A program made the translations under genes and the position numbers. 64,000 bases of DNA, from NCBI RefSeq assembly GCF_029023865.1, contig NZ_CP118969.1, positions 1,178,001 to 1,242,000 on the forward strand. The letters are read 5' to 3'. The DNA is from Lactococcus lactis. Lineage in GTDB: Bacteria > Bacillota > Bacilli > Lactobacillales > Streptococcaceae. Under the pieces are notes generated by a model. The model worked only from the letters and a program-made list of their open reading frames with translations. It made no database searches and was not told the origin of the DNA. This document shows positions 26,609-36,620 of this stretch, in pieces (the stretch's first letter is position 1; each line of letters starts with the position of its first letter).

Positions 26609-27582
26609 ATTATCTGCTTCCTGAAGAATCGGCAGAAATGACCTTGAATCAAGTTAAAAGTCTACGGCAGATAGAAGGTCGTTTAAGGAAATTATTTGGC
26701 TTGAAGAATTATCAGGAAGTCATGCCCCCAAGCTTTGAATATACACAACTCTATACAGCACTTGAAAATAATGGAAAAACTTTTAATCAAGAAAAAATGT
26801 TTCAGTTTATCAATCATGAGGGACAATCAATTACACTCCGTTATGATTTTACACTTCCTTTAGTTAGACTTTATTCGCAAATCAAGGATTCTACTAGTGC
26901 TCGTTATTCATATTTTGGAAAAATATTTAGAAAAGAAAAACGGCATAAAGGTCGTTCAACGGAAAATTATCAGATTGGTATTGAACTTTTTGGTGAATCA
27001 GCCGATAAGTCAGAATTAGAAATTCTTAGTTTAGCCCTTCAAGTGATTGAACAGTTAGGTTTGAATAAAACGGTCTTTGAAATAGGCTCAGCAAAATTTT
27101 TTCAACGTTTATGTCAGTTAGCTGATGGTTCAACAGAATTACTTACAGAACTTTTACTCAAGAAAGATTTGAGTGGTCTCAATGCTTTTATCGAAAAAAA
27201 TAATTTTTCTAAGGAATTAAGAGGACTTTTTAAAGAAATATTTATTACTAATGAGTTATCAAGGTTGGAAAATTTAGTGACAAATACAAAAGATGATGTG
27301 CTCATTTCTTCCTTTGATCAGCTCAAAGAATTTTCAGAGAAACTTTCAATGATTGAACCGATTATCATTGATTTGGGAATGGTTCCTAAGATGGACTATT
27401 ATACTGATTTGATGTTCAAGGCTTACAGTTCAGCAGCGAATCAACCTATTTTATCAGGTGGAAGATATGACCAACTATTAAGTAATTTTCAAGAAGAGGC
27501 GGTTGCCATTGGTTTTTGTTGTCATATGGATACTATTTTAAAGGCACTGGAAAGACAAGAATTGGAGGAAGACAATGATTAA
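26596..27582 (+). CDS. hisZ: ATP phosphoribosyltransferase regulatory subunit HisZ
   Basis: A 328-residue paralogue of histidyl-tRNA synthetase without the anticodon-binding domain. Class II synthetase motif 2 remnants are visible ([23 protein letters not shown] cut as [15 protein letters not shown]), along with a [10 protein letters not shown] motif near the end. HisZ pairs with the short form of HisG, and the next gene is exactly that short form. It overlaps hisC by 13 bases and hisG by 8 bases. It looks intact. Confidence 0.9.
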   Translation: MEKINYLLPEESAEMTLNQVKSLRQIEGRLRKLFGLKNYQEVMPPSFEYTQLYTALENNGKTFNQEKMFQFINHEGQSITLRYDFTLPLVRLYSQIKDSTSARYSYFGKIFRKEKRHKGRSTENYQIGIELFGESADKSELEILSLALQVIEQLGLNKTVFEIGSAKFFQRLCQLADGSTELLTELLLKKDLSGLNAFIEKNNFSKELRGLFKEIFITNELSRLENLVTNTKDDVLISSFDQLKEFSEKLSMIEPIIIDLGMVPKMDYYTDLMFKAYSSAANQPILSGGRYDQLLSNFQEEAVAIGFCCHMDTILKALERQELEEDND

Positions 27583-28200
27583 AATTGCCATAACTAAAGG
27601 TCGAACCCAAAAACAAGTCACCAAACTTTTAGAAAATGCGGACTATGATGTTGAACCAATTCTAAATCTAGGACGTGAATTACAAATTAAAACGAAAGAT
27701 GATTTACAAATCATTTTTGGAAAAGCTAATGATGTCATTACTTTTTTAGAACATGGAATTGTTGATATTGGCTTTGTTGGTAAAGATACGCTTGATGAAA
27801 ATGATTTTGATGATTATTATGAATTATTGGATTTAAAAATTGGGCAGTGTATTTTTGCCCTTGCTTCCTATCCTGACTTTTCAAATAAAAATTTTCAAAG
27901 ACGTAAACGAATTGCTTCAAAATATCCAAGAGTGACAAAAAATATTTTGCTCAAAAGCAAGAAGATATTGAAATTATCAAGTTGGAAGGTTCTGTTGAGC
28001 TTGGACCAGTTGTTGGTTTAGCTGATGCAATTGTTGACATTGTCGAAACAGGAAATACTTTATCTGCAAATGGTTTAGAGGTCATTGAAAAAATCAGTGA
28101 TATTTCAACACGGATGATTGTCAATAAATCTAGTTTCAAATTTAAAAAAGATAAAATTATAGAAATGGTGGAGAGGTTAGAAGATGCTCAAACAAATTGA
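27575..28200 (+). pseudogene. hisG: ATP phosphoribosyltransferase (short form HisG), frameshifted
   Basis: First enzyme of histidine synthesis, short HisZ-dependent type of about 208 residues. Frame 1 (27575 onward) gives [18 protein letters not shown] and [13 protein letters not shown] and runs to KYPRVTKN. It then goes out of frame as [10 protein letters not shown]. The other frame resumes with [20 protein letters not shown] (as read 3 codons later), [20 protein letters not shown] and the C-terminus. One missing T at about 27943 (AAT-TAT-TTT-GCT expected, one T short) explains the break. The protein would lose its phosphate-binding ETGNTL loop, so activity is not expected. Confidence 0.88.
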
Positions 28201-29479
28201 TTATCAATGAAAGCTTGAAGAAATTGCTGAAAAATTTCAAGGTCGAAAAACAGAAGTATCAAAAGAAGTTAATAAAACTGTTCAACAGATTGTAGAAGAC
28301 ATTCAAAAAAGTGGAGATACTGCCTTATTTAACTATGCTAAAAAGTTCGATGGTTATGATGTGAATACTAGTAATTTACTCGTCACGCCCATGGAACGTG
28401 AAACAGGACTAGAACAAATTGATGAGGATTATTTTAGAATTCTTAGGCGTACCAAATCACAGATTGAAGAATTTCATAAACATCAACTAGGAAATTCATG
28501 GAATATTTTTAAGGAAAACGGTGTTATCATGGGACAAATTGCACGTCCTCTGGAATGCGTTGCTCTCTATGTTCCTGGAGGAACGGCTGCATATCCCTCA
28601 ACAGTCATTATGAATGCTGTTCCAGCGCTTTTAGCAGGCGTCAAAGAAATTATTATAATTACTCCAGTTAAAGCTGATGGAAAAGTAAATCCTAATATTT
28701 TAGCAGCTGCTGAAGTTTGTGGAATAGAAACAATCTATAAAGTGGGTGGAGCACAAGGTGTTGCTGCCGTTGCGTATGGGACAAAATCAATTCCTAAAGT
28801 TGATAAGATTGTCGGACCCGGAAATATTTTTGTGGCTACAGCTAAGAAAATCTGTTATGGGGTGGTAGATATTGATATGATAGCCGGTCCGTCAGAAGTT
28901 CTAGTTATTGCTGACAAAACTGCCAATCCAAAATATATCGCTGCTGATTTAATGGCGCAAGCAGAACATGATAAACTTGCGTCAGCGATTCTAGTGACGA
29001 CTTCTGAAAAACTTGTTCAACAAGTAGATGAGGAATTAAATAGACAAGTTCAAAATTTGGAACGTCGTGAAATCATTGAAAGTTCCATCAGGAATTACGG
29101 TGGAGCCATTGTTGTAAAAAATATTGATGAAGCCTTTGATGTTTCCAATCAGCTGGCTCCAGAACATTTAGAAGTTTTGACTAGTGAACCTTTAACCCAA
29201 CTTCCAAAAATCAAAAATGCTGGCTCAATTTTTCTTGGAGAGTATACGCCAGAACCGCTAGGCGACTATATGTCAGGAAGCAATCATGTCTTACCAACTG
29301 GAGGAACAGCCAAATTTTACTCTGGTTTGGGTGTCTATAATTTCATAAAATATTCAACTTATAGCTATTATCCTAAAGAAGTTTTGGCTGACTTTAAAGA
29401 GGATGTTGAGACATTTGCAAAATCAGAAGGATTGACGGCTCATGCTAACTCAATTTCTGTGAGATTTGATGAAATGTAA
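28184..29479 (+). pseudogene. hisD: Histidinol dehydrogenase, early nonsense codon
   Basis: NAD-dependent zinc enzyme that carries out the last two steps of histidine synthesis. The start ATG at 28184 lies in the end of hisG and gives MLKQIDYQ, then TGA at 28208-28210 (codon 9), then KLEEIAEKFQGRKTEV in the same frame. TGG to TGA is the simplest change. The remaining ~420 codons are open and carry ALYVPGGTAAYPST, VGGAQGVAAVAYGT, KIVGPGN, MIAGPSEVLVIAD and the metal-site QAEHD. A restart at an internal ATG (28361) would lose about 60 residues. The ORF also has Cys in RPLECVALYVPG where family members usually have Arg. Confidence 0.9.
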
Positions 29480-29574
29480 TACTTGAGACAAGATTTTCAA
29501 AATTTATTGGTCAAGGCGTGAGGAGCCACATGGATTTTAAAATATTGAATAAGAAAAATAGTAGGGAGAAAAAC

Positions 29575-30321
29575 ATGACAAAACAAGAAAATTATTACGC
29601 AGAAGTTTTCGAAAAACCGTGGGGTCGGATGTTCTATGACTTACTTTTTCCACAGCTCCTACCAAATTTGACAAAAGATTCAAAAATTCTGAGTTTCGGC
29701 TCTGGATTTGGACGGACGGAAACATTTTTGGAGGAACAGGGATTTGAAGTCACGGGCTATGAGCCTGATGTAGAAAAGCTCGAGATGATGTCTGACCAAA
29801 CTTTTCGTCAGTTGACAGGAACTTTTGACGACTTTGCAGAAACTGTTAAAAATGAGCGTTACGACGTGATTCTCATTCACAATGTTTTAGAATACGTCCT
29901 CGACCGAAAAGTCGTGTTGGAATTACTCTTGTCACTTTTGACAGATGGCGGCACGCTTTCTATTGTCAAGCACAGTAAGTACGGTAGCATGATAGAAATG
30001 GCAGCAGGACGTGATAATCCGCAGGCAGCGCTTGATGTTTATGAAAATGAAGCTGTCGCTTCTCACAACCACGGCGATATCCTAGTTTATGACGATGATT
30101 GGCTGACAGATTTTGTGGCAAATTACAAACTGAAACTCCAAGAAAAATTTGGAATTCGTCATTTTTAAGGTATTTCAAAAAACGCAGAAATCAAAGAAAC
30201 AGACAACTGGTATCAACCCATGCTTAAGTTAGAGCAAAAAGTAGCGAAAGACCAAACGCTGTATCCAGTCGCACGATTACATCATTTGATATTTAAAAAA
30301 ACTAAGGAGAATCTGTTATGA
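29575..30321 (+). pseudogene. SAM-dependent methyltransferase in the his operon, nonsense codon
   Basis: A class I methyltransferase of about 248 codons. Motif I is SKILSFGSGFGRTETFLEEQ, the acidic loop GYEPDVEKLEMM, and motif IV-like DVILIHNVLEYV. The ATG at 29575 is supported by AGGGAG. At 30166-30168 the frame meets TAA after FGIRHF. The same frame then continues as GISKNAEIKETDNWYQPMLK and ends at 30321, overlapping the hisB start by ATGA as tightly spaced operon genes do. This suggests a TAT/TAC to TAA change that removes the last ~50 residues. Its GC content is visibly higher than in flanking his genes, suggesting separate origin. It has no known step in histidine synthesis. Confidence 0.7.
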
Positions 30322-30920
30322 CACGCATATCACACATCACGCGTAATACCAAAGAAACACAAATCGAACTTTCCATCAATCTTGACGGCACAGGTCAAGC
30401 GGACATTAGTACAGGTATTGGTTTTCTCGACCACATGCTGATACTTCTCACCTTTCACAGCGATTTTGACTTAAAAATCATAGGACATGGGGATCATGAA
30501 ACAGTAGGGATGGACCCGCACCATCTCATTGAAGATGTTGCGATTGCTCTTGGTAAATGTATCAGCGAAGCATTAGGTAATAAGCTCGGTATTCGACGTT
30601 ATGGAAGTTTTACCATTCCAATGGATGAAGCTTTGGTGACTTGTGATTTAGATATTAGTGGACGACCTTATTTGGTATTTCATGCTGATTTATCAGGAAA
30701 TCAAAAACTTGGTGGCTATGATACAGAAATGACTGAAGAATTTTTTCGTGCCCTTGCTTTTAATGCTGGTATTACTTTACATCTGAACGAACATTATGGG
30801 CAAAATACGCATCATATTATTGAAGGCATGTTTAAATCTACAGCGAGAGCGCTAAAACAAGCTGTAAGTATTGATGAAGCGAAAGTTGGAGAAATACCGA
30901 GCAGTAAGGGAGTGTTATGA
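30318..30920 (+). CDS. hisB: Imidazoleglycerol-phosphate dehydratase
   Basis: A 200-residue manganese enzyme that dehydrates IGP to imidazole acetol phosphate. Conserved metal-binding segments are present: STGIGFLDHMLILLTFHSDF, GDHETVGMDPHHLIEDVAIALG, AFNAGITLHLNEHYGQNTHHI and IEGMFKSTARAL. It is monofunctional, without the phosphatase domain found in enterobacterial HisB, which fits the separate hisK at the operon end. The 5' half has higher GC than the 3' half, continuing the composition of the upstream methyltransferase gene. Overlaps both neighbours by 4 bases. Confidence 0.95.
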   Translation: MTRISHITRNTKETQIELSINLDGTGQADISTGIGFLDHMLILLTFHSDFDLKIIGHGDHETVGMDPHHLIEDVAIALGKCISEALGNKLGIRRYGSFTIPMDEALVTCDLDISGRPYLVFHADLSGNQKLGGYDTEMTEEFFRALAFNAGITLHLNEHYGQNTHHIIEGMFKSTARALKQAVSIDEAKVGEIPSSKGVL

Positions 30921-31705
30921 CGAATCTAAAAGAATTAAGTATTAATATTGAAAAATTTTCTGAAGCACTTCACAATACGCTAAAAGATGCAAAAATTTAT
31001 GATAGCAGTTCCTCTCCTGAAGCTCAAGTGTTATTCATTGATAAGAAAGATGGATATTATTTAAAAATAGCTTCATCAAAAACTTTAGAGCGAGAAGCTG
31101 AAATGACTGCTTATTTTCAAAAGAAAAAGTTAGGTTTAGGATATATTTCTTATTTATCAGGACAATCCCAAGATTTTTTACTCAAGAAAAAAATTCAAGG
31201 AGATAATTATTTGACTAAAAAATATCTTAATAATCCAAAACGTCTGTGTGATAGTCTTGCTGAAAATCTACGATTTCTTCATGAACAAAATTTTGAGGAT
31301 TGTCCCATATTAGACCATTCTGAACGTTATTTGAAGAAAGTCGAAAAGAACGCAAGTATAAAGCATTCAAATCTAGATTTTGTCGATAATTATAATATCC
31401 GAACAACAGAAGAAGCTTATGATTATATAGAAAATAAAAAATTGCTATTAAAGAATGATACGCTTTTACATGGAGATTATTGTTTACCTAATATAATCCT
31501 AGACAATTGGAAGTTCAAAGGCTTTATTGATTTGGATTGTGCAGGTGTTGGCGACCGACATATTGACCTCTTTTGGGGTGCATGGACGCTTAATTTTAAT
31601 ATTGGTACTGATCAATATCGTGACCGATTTTTTGATGCTTATGGTCGGGATAGAATCGATGTTGATCGTTTGAAATTGGTTGGCTGCTGTGAGGTTTTTG
31701 GTTAA
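30917..31705 (+). CDS. Aminoglycoside phosphotransferase-like kinase in the his operon
   Basis: A 262-residue protein of the APH(3')/choline kinase fold. The catalytic loop reads LLHGDYCLPNIILDNWKFKG and the metal-binding motif is FIDLDCAGVGDRHIDLFWG; the N-lobe has a KIASSKTLEREAEMTAYF segment with Lys and Glu in the expected order. The natural substrate is unknown. Its location inside a his operon, coupled by ATGA to hisB, is unusual and argues for a housekeeping small-molecule kinase or an acquired passenger more than true antibiotic resistance. The C-terminus (RLKLVGCCEVFG) looks short and atypical compared with the family. Confidence 0.75.
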   Translation: MTNLKELSINIEKFSEALHNTLKDAKIYDSSSSPEAQVLFIDKKDGYYLKIASSKTLEREAEMTAYFQKKKLGLGYISYLSGQSQDFLLKKKIQGDNYLTKKYLNNPKRLCDSLAENLRFLHEQNFEDCPILDHSERYLKKVEKNASIKHSNLDFVDNYNIRTTEEAYDYIENKKLLLKNDTLLHGDYCLPNIILDNWKFKGFIDLDCAGVGDRHIDLFWGAWTLNFNIGTDQYRDRFFDAYGRDRIDVDRLKLVGCCEVFG

Positions 31706-31743
31706 ATTGAATTTTAGTATATTTTGATATTGAAAGGAGCATT

Positions 31744-32352
31744 ATGAAAAAAATTGTTATCATCGACTACAATATCGGAAATCTTCAAAGTGTACAGGCC
31801 GCATTTTTACGATTGGGACAAGAAACAGTGATTTCAAGAGGTTTAGAGGAAATTCGTAAAGCAGATGCACTTATTCTTCCAGGAGTTGGGGCTTTTCCTA
31901 CAGTAATGAATAATTTAAAAAAGTTTAATTTGATTGAACTTATACAAGAACGAGCTGCTGCTGGAATACCAATATTGGGAATTTGTTTAGGGATGCAAGT
32001 GCTTTTTGAAAAAGGATACGAGATAGAAGAAAGACAAGGTCTTGGACTTTTAAAGGGAGAGGTAATTCCAATCAAAACTAATGAGAAAATTCCGCATATG
32101 GGATGGAATCAATTAAACCTGGCTAAAACCAGTCCAACAACTCATTATTTGTCTGATAATGATGAGGTCTATTTTGTCCATTCTTATCAGGCGACTTGTC
32201 CTGATGATGAACTCATTGCCTACACCACTTATGGCGAAGTAAAAATTCCGGCAATTGTTGGAAAAAATAATGTGATAGGCTGTCAATTTCACCCTGAAAA
32301 GAGTGGAGAAATTGGCAGAAAGATACTAAAAGCATTCTTGGAGGAAATTTAA
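31744..32352 (+). CDS. hisH: Imidazole glycerol phosphate synthase, glutaminase subunit
   Basis: A 202-residue class I glutamine amidotransferase. The nucleophile Cys lies in PILGICLGMQVLFEKG and the His-Glu pair in VIGCQFHPEKSG; DYNIGNLQSV opens the protein. It supplies ammonia to HisF, encoded two genes downstream. GAAAGGAGC ribosome-binding site; the gene abuts hisA with no gap. No lesion visible. Confidence 0.95.
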   Translation: MKKIVIIDYNIGNLQSVQAAFLRLGQETVISRGLEEIRKADALILPGVGAFPTVMNNLKKFNLIELIQERAAAGIPILGICLGMQVLFEKGYEIEERQGLGLLKGEVIPIKTNEKIPHMGWNQLNLAKTSPTTHYLSDNDEVYFVHSYQATCPDDELIAYTTYGEVKIPAIVGKNNVIGCQFHPEKSGEIGRKILKAFLEEI

Positions 32353-33072
32353 ATGAAGATTATTCCAGCAATTGATTTGCAAAATGGTGAAGCCGTGCGT
32401 CTCTACAAAGGAGATTATGATAAGAAAACGGTCTATTCAAAAAATCCCCTTGAAATTGCTCAAAAATTTGAAAGAATGGGAGCGACTGACCTCCATTTGG
32501 TTGATTTAGATGGTGCTAAGATAGGACAAACTCGTAATTTAGAGCTTGTGCGAAAAATAAAAGATGAAACAAGATTGAAAATCGAAATTGGTGGTGGAAT
32601 TAGAGATTTCGATACAGTTAGAATGTATCTTGAACAAATTGGTGTGGAACGAGTGATTTTAGGAACCGCAGCAGTAGAAAAGCCTGATTTTCTTAAGGAA
32701 TTATTAATTAAATATGGTCCAAGCAGAATCGTTGTTGGAGTTGATATTAGAGAGGGTTTTGTATCAACAAGTGGTTGGTTAGAAAAAACAAGTCTTCCTT
32801 ACCTGTCATTTTTAAAAAAATTAGAGAGAATAGGGGTTAAAACCACTATTATTACTGATATCTCCAAAGACGGAACACTGACAGGTCCAAATTTTAAACT
32901 TTATGATGAAATTTCAAAGGAAAATTCCCTAAACGTGATTATTTCTGGAGGTGTAAAGGATAATTCTGATATTCAACGTGCAACTCGTTCTGACTTCTAT
33001 GGAATTATCGTTGGGAAAGCTTACTATGAGGGGAAAATTAATCTTGAAAAGGAGTTCAGGAATGCTAACTAA
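32353..33072 (+). CDS. hisA: ProFAR isomerase HisA
   Basis: A 239-residue beta/alpha barrel that isomerises 5'-ProFAR to PRFAR. Both catalytic aspartates are in place ([35 protein letters not shown]), with the phosphate-binding [13 protein letters not shown] and VIISGGVKD segments. It overlaps hisF by 11 bases. Ribosome-binding site GGAGG lies within the end of hisH. Confidence 0.95.
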   Translation: MKIIPAIDLQNGEAVRLYKGDYDKKTVYSKNPLEIAQKFERMGATDLHLVDLDGAKIGQTRNLELVRKIKDETRLKIEIGGGIRDFDTVRMYLEQIGVERVILGTAAVEKPDFLKELLIKYGPSRIVVGVDIREGFVSTSGWLEKTSLPYLSFLKKLERIGVKTTIITDISKDGTLTGPNFKLYDEISKENSLNVIISGGVKDNSDIQRATRSDFYGIIVGKAYYEGKINLEKEFRNAN

Positions 33073-33841
33073 AAGAATCATCCCTTGTCTTGATATTAAA
33101 AATGGTAAGGTTGTTAAGGGAATCAATTTTGTGGGTTTAAGAGAAATAGGTGATCCAGTGGAATTGGCCAAAATATATGAAGAACAGTGTGCAGATGAAA
33201 TTGTTTTTCTTGATATTACAGCATCTTTTGAAGAACGTGAAATTATTGGTGAATTAATTGGTCGGGCGGCGCGTGAACTTTCAATTCCATTAACCGTTGG
33301 TGGAGGAATTCGTTCAATTGACGATTTTAGAAGAATTCTTGCTAGAGGAGCTGATAAAGTATCCGTCAACTCAGCTGCAATTGAAAATCCTGAACTTATT
33401 CGTCAAGCGGCTAACGAATTTGGCGTTCAATGTGTTGTTGTTGCTATTGATGCTAAAAAACGAGCAGACCATAGGGGATATGATGTCTATATCAAAGGTG
33501 GGCGTGAAAATGCAGGTCTTGACTTAGTTGATTGGGCTAAAAAGTGTGAAAGATTAGGAGCAGGCGAAATTTTACTAACCTCAATGGATAAGGATGGAAC
33601 AAAGACAGGCTACGATTTGGAAATGCTGAATGACGTTTGTACTGCTGTTAATATTCCTGTTGTAGCAAGTGGCGGTTGTGGGAAGATTTCGGACATTGTT
33701 GAAGTTTTTCAAAATACAAGAAGCGATGCTGCCCTTGTTGCTTCATTATTTCATTATGGCGAAGCAACAGTTGATGAAGTTAAAGACGAACTTATAAAAA
33801 ATAATATTCCAGCAAGAATTATTAAGAAGGAGACATTATGA
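33062..33841 (+). CDS. hisF: Imidazole glycerol phosphate synthase, cyclase subunit
   Basis: A 259-residue beta/alpha barrel, paralogue of HisA. It closes the imidazole ring using ammonia from HisH and releases AICAR. Catalytic Asp in [18 protein letters not shown] and Asp in [15 protein letters not shown] are present, along with [12 protein letters not shown] and [13 protein letters not shown] place the start at 33062, with AAAGGAG upstream, not at the longer in-frame ORF that would read deep into hisA. Confidence 0.95.
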   Translation: MLTKRIIPCLDIKNGKVVKGINFVGLREIGDPVELAKIYEEQCADEIVFLDITASFEEREIIGELIGRAARELSIPLTVGGGIRSIDDFRRILARGADKVSVNSAAIENPELIRQAANEFGVQCVVVAIDAKKRADHRGYDVYIKGGRENAGLDLVDWAKKCERLGAGEILLTSMDKDGTKTGYDLEMLNDVCTAVNIPVVASGGCGKISDIVEVFQNTRSDAALVASLFHYGEATVDEVKDELIKNNIPARIIKKETL

Positions 33842-34476
33842 GACCAGATTTTCATAAGCAGGAACTTATTCCTGTTATTGTTCAAGATTATCAAACAAAT
33901 CAAGTATTAATGCTTGCCTATACAAATGAAGTGGCTTTTGAGAAAATGCTTGAAACTGGTGAGACTTGGTTTTGGTCACGTTCACGACAAAAACTTTGGC
34001 ACAAAGGAGAAGAATCAGGTCATTTTCAAAAAATAAAAGGAATGCGTTTGGATTGCGACCAAGATACTTTACTGGTTTTTGTTGAACAAATTGGTAATGC
34101 TTGCCATACTGGTGCTTACTCTTGTTTTTATGATGAACTTATTCCTTTTGATGACTCTGATATTTTCAGAGAGTTGGAGAAGCAAATCGTCGACCGAAAG
34201 TTACATCCAGTCGAAAAATCTTATACGAATTATTTGCTTGGAGAGGGCATTGATAAAGTATTAAAAAAAGTTGGTGAAGAAGCAAGTGAAGTGATTATTG
34301 CTAGTAAAAATTCAGATAAAGGAGAACTTTTAGGAGAAATTGATGATTTACTTTATCACTTGTTTGTATTAATGAATCAGCAAGGTATTTCTCTAGAAGA
34401 AGTACGGCAAAAAGCAAAAGAACGGCATCAGCTAGAGGGAAATAAGAAGGAATTTCATACAAGGACGGCAGATTAA
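33838..34476 (+). CDS. hisI: Bifunctional PR-AMP cyclohydrolase / PR-ATP pyrophosphatase
   Basis: A 212-residue HisIE fusion catalysing the second and third steps of histidine synthesis. The N-terminal cyclohydrolase part has the [40 protein letters not shown] (zinc site) and [21 protein letters not shown] motifs. The C-terminal pyrophosphatase part (from about residue 115) has [32 protein letters not shown] and the acidic [13 protein letters not shown]. Overlaps hisF by ATGA and abuts hisK. Intact. Confidence 0.95.
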   Translation: MRPDFHKQELIPVIVQDYQTNQVLMLAYTNEVAFEKMLETGETWFWSRSRQKLWHKGEESGHFQKIKGMRLDCDQDTLLVFVEQIGNACHTGAYSCFYDELIPFDDSDIFRELEKQIVDRKLHPVEKSYTNYLLGEGIDKVLKKVGEEASEVIIASKNSDKGELLGEIDDLLYHLFVLMNQQGISLEEVRQKAKERHQLEGNKKEFHTRTAD

Positions 34477-35286
34477 ATGAAAAAATTAGATTATCATTTC
34501 CACTCTCATTTTTCGGCTGATAGTGAGGAGCTTCCTAGAAAGCATGTGACAGAAGCTATAGCACATGGTTTAGAAGAAATTTGTTTTACAGAGCATCGAG
34601 ATTTTTATTTCCCAGGAATGGATTTTTCATTAAATCTACCTGAATATTTTCAAGAAATTAATCAATTGCAAGCGGAATTTAAAGATAAAATTAAAATAAA
34701 AATTGGCTTGGAAATGGGAATTGATTTACGTTTTAAATCAGAAATTAATCAGTTTATTGATTCGGCTCCTTTTGACTTTGTGATTGCCTCTGTTCATGAA
34801 ATTGGAGATATTGAAGTTTATGACGGAACAGAATTTTATCTACAGAAAACAAAAGAAGAAGCACAAAGAGAATATCTTTTAGCTTGTTTAGATGTTGTTC
34901 AAAATTTTGAGAATTATAATTCATTTGGTCATTTAGATTATGTTGCTAGATATGGGCCTTACACGGATAAATCAATAAAGTTTGCAGAGAATCGGGAGAT
35001 TTTATTTGAAATCTTGCGGGCTTTAGCTTCAAAAGAAAAAGCATTAGAAATAAATACTAGATTGTTTGATGATCCGAAAACTGAACAATTTTATAGTGAT
35101 TTATTGATTAATTTTAAAAGATTAGGTGGAAAATTTATAACTTTAGGAACGGATAGTCATATAGCAAAGCGTGATTGGCTTTCAATTCATAAAGCAAGAA
35201 CTTTAATTAAAAAAGCTGGTTTTCACGAACTAGCAACTTTTAGTGGGATGAAAATTGATAAAAATAAAAAGTCTATTAAAAAATAA
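34477..35286 (+). CDS. hisK: Histidinol-phosphatase, PHP family
   Basis: A 269-residue metal-dependent phosphatase that removes phosphate from histidinol phosphate. PHP metal-binding motifs are DYHFHSHFSADSEE near the N-terminus, CFTEHRDF, LGLEMGI-like IKIGLEMGIDL, SVHEI, FGHLDYV and ITLGTDSHI. It supplies the phosphatase activity missing from the monofunctional hisB. It is the last gene of the operon, and its end forms part of the terminator hairpin. Confidence 0.93.
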   Translation: MKKLDYHFHSHFSADSEELPRKHVTEAIAHGLEEICFTEHRDFYFPGMDFSLNLPEYFQEINQLQAEFKDKIKIKIGLEMGIDLRFKSEINQFIDSAPFDFVIASVHEIGDIEVYDGTEFYLQKTKEEAQREYLLACLDVVQNFENYNSFGHLDYVARYGPYTDKSIKFAENREILFEILRALASKEKALEINTRLFDDPKTEQFYSDLLINFKRLGGKFITLGTDSHIAKRDWLSIHKARTLIKKAGFHELATFSGMKIDKNKKSIKK

Positions 35287-35296
35287 TAGACTTTTT
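35266..35296. terminator. Bidirectional terminator between hisK and trhO
   Basis: AAAAAGTCTATTA / TAATAGACTTTTT stem. It serves the his operon from the left and the convergent trhO gene from the right. Confidence 0.85.
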
Positions 35297-35299
35297 ATA

Positions 35300-36259
35300 T
35301 TATGATGCTAAATCTTTCTCAAGTAGCGCAAGACGTTCTTGAACTTCTTGATTTGATAGTTGGTGGGCTTTGATGTAACGGTTATTGGGATGAACTCGAC
35401 ATTCATGTGAACAAGCACCAAGATATTTTGCTTCGTTTTCCTCTGAAGCTAACATTTGTCTGTTACATTCTGGATTTCCGCAATTGATGTAACGTTCACA
35501 TGGGCTTCCATCAAACCAATCACGTCCGACAATGACATGTTCTTTTTGGTTGATTGGAACTGCGATTCGGCTATCAAAAACATACATTTGTCCGTCCCAG
35601 AGATCTCCTTGAACTTCTGGGTCTTTTCCGTATGTGGCAATTCCTCCGTGAAGTTGACCAACATCTTTGAAGCCTTCCCGAACGAGCCATCCTGAAAATT
35701 TTTCACAACGTATTCCACCGGTACAGTAGGTTAAAACACGTTTTTCCATGAATTGTTCTTTGTTATCTCGAATCCACTGTGGAAGTTCTCTAAAACTTCT
35801 TATTTCTGGACGAATAGCGCCACGAAAATGTCCTAAGTCAAATTCATAATCATTTCGTGCATCAATCACTACTGTATTTTCATCAAGCATGGCCTCACGA
35901 AACTCTTTTGGATCAAGATAAGTCCCAGTAAGTTCCAAGGGATTGACGTCATCTTCTAAACTTAAATTAACTAATTCAGGGCGATAACGGACATGCATTT
36001 TCTTAAAAGCATTTTGCTCGGCTTCATCAATTTTGAAAATTGTTGAGCTAAAGCGAGGGTCATTTTTCATCAATTCCATGTAGGCATTTGTTTGCTCGAT
36101 AGTACCAGAAACAGTTCCGTTAATTCCTTCGTCAGCAACTAAAATGCGTCCTTTTAAACCTAATTCTTTACAGTCTGCGAGGTGTTTTTGGGCAAAAGTT
36201 TCTCCATCTTCAATTGGGACATATTGGTAATATAATAAAACTCGATAATCTTGAGTCAT
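35300..36259 (-). CDS. trhO: tRNA uridine(34) hydroxylase TrhO (rhodanese-like)
   Basis: A 319-residue cytoplasmic protein of the YceA/TrhO family that forms 5-hydroxyuridine at the wobble position of some tRNAs. An N-terminal acylphosphatase-like domain ([12 protein letters not shown]-like: [20 protein letters not shown]) precedes a rhodanese domain (about 125-220) with [15 protein letters not shown] and the catalytic Cys loop [19 protein letters not shown] Cys-rich C-terminus ([17 protein letters not shown]) follows. The start is preceded by AAGGAG on the minus strand. It is a single gene between the his and leu operons, running against both. Confidence 0.9.
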   Translation of the reverse strand: MTQDYRVLLYYQYVPIEDGETFAQKHLADCKELGLKGRILVADEGINGTVSGTIEQTNAYMELMKNDPRFSSTIFKIDEAEQNAFKKMHVRYRPELVNLSLEDDVNPLELTGTYLDPKEFREAMLDENTVVIDARNDYEFDLGHFRGAIRPEIRSFRELPQWIRDNKEQFMEKRVLTYCTGGIRCEKFSGWLVREGFKDVGQLHGGIATYGKDPEVQGDLWDGQMYVFDSRIAVPINQKEHVIVGRDWFDGSPCERYINCGNPECNRQMLASEENEAKYLGACSHECRVHPNNRYIKAHQLSNQEVQERLALLEKDLAS

Positions 36260-36462
36260 AATTTCTCCTTAATCTTATTAGTACATTAGAATCCATTATA
36301 ATTTAATCATTTTATGTCTACCTAAAGCAATAAAATTGCTTGTATATTTTCTAACAAGCTTAATTATTGTGGATTTAATTGAATATTAAAGGGAGAAGTT
36401 GTAATCTATTTGTTGTTAAATTCTTGTTAATACAAATAAATTTATTAAATATTATTATTTTA

Positions 36463-36494
36463 TTGACAATTTAAAATATTAAGAGTATTATAAT
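36463..36494 (+). promoter_or_regulatory. Promoter of the leu-ilv operon
   Basis: TTGACA (36463-36468). The -10 is either TATTAT at 17-base spacing (36486-36491) or the better-matching TATAAT at 36489-36494 with 20-base spacing. The leader peptide starts about 30 bases later. Confidence 0.7.
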
Positions 36495-36523
36495 GTAAAT
36501 TAACAAAAAAAGAGGAACTTGAA

Positions 36524-36574
36524 ATGACATACACACAATTTTCATTGTTGTTGATCAAGGTGGACCTACATTAG
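36524..36574 (+). CDS. Leucine leader peptide of the leu operon
   Basis: A 16-codon ORF, MTYTQFSLLLIKVDLH, with three consecutive TTG leucine codons (36545-36553) followed by ATC isoleucine, and an AGAGGAAC ribosome-binding site. Ribosome stalling on these codons when leucyl-tRNA is scarce would change folding of the downstream attenuator. GGACCTACAT at the peptide end can pair with ATGTGGGTCC (36591-36600). Confidence 0.8.
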   Translation: MTYTQFSLLLIKVDLH

Positions 36575-36620
36575 CTTTTGTGGCTAAAATATGTGGGTCC
36601 TGTTTGGAGATAGTCATTTC

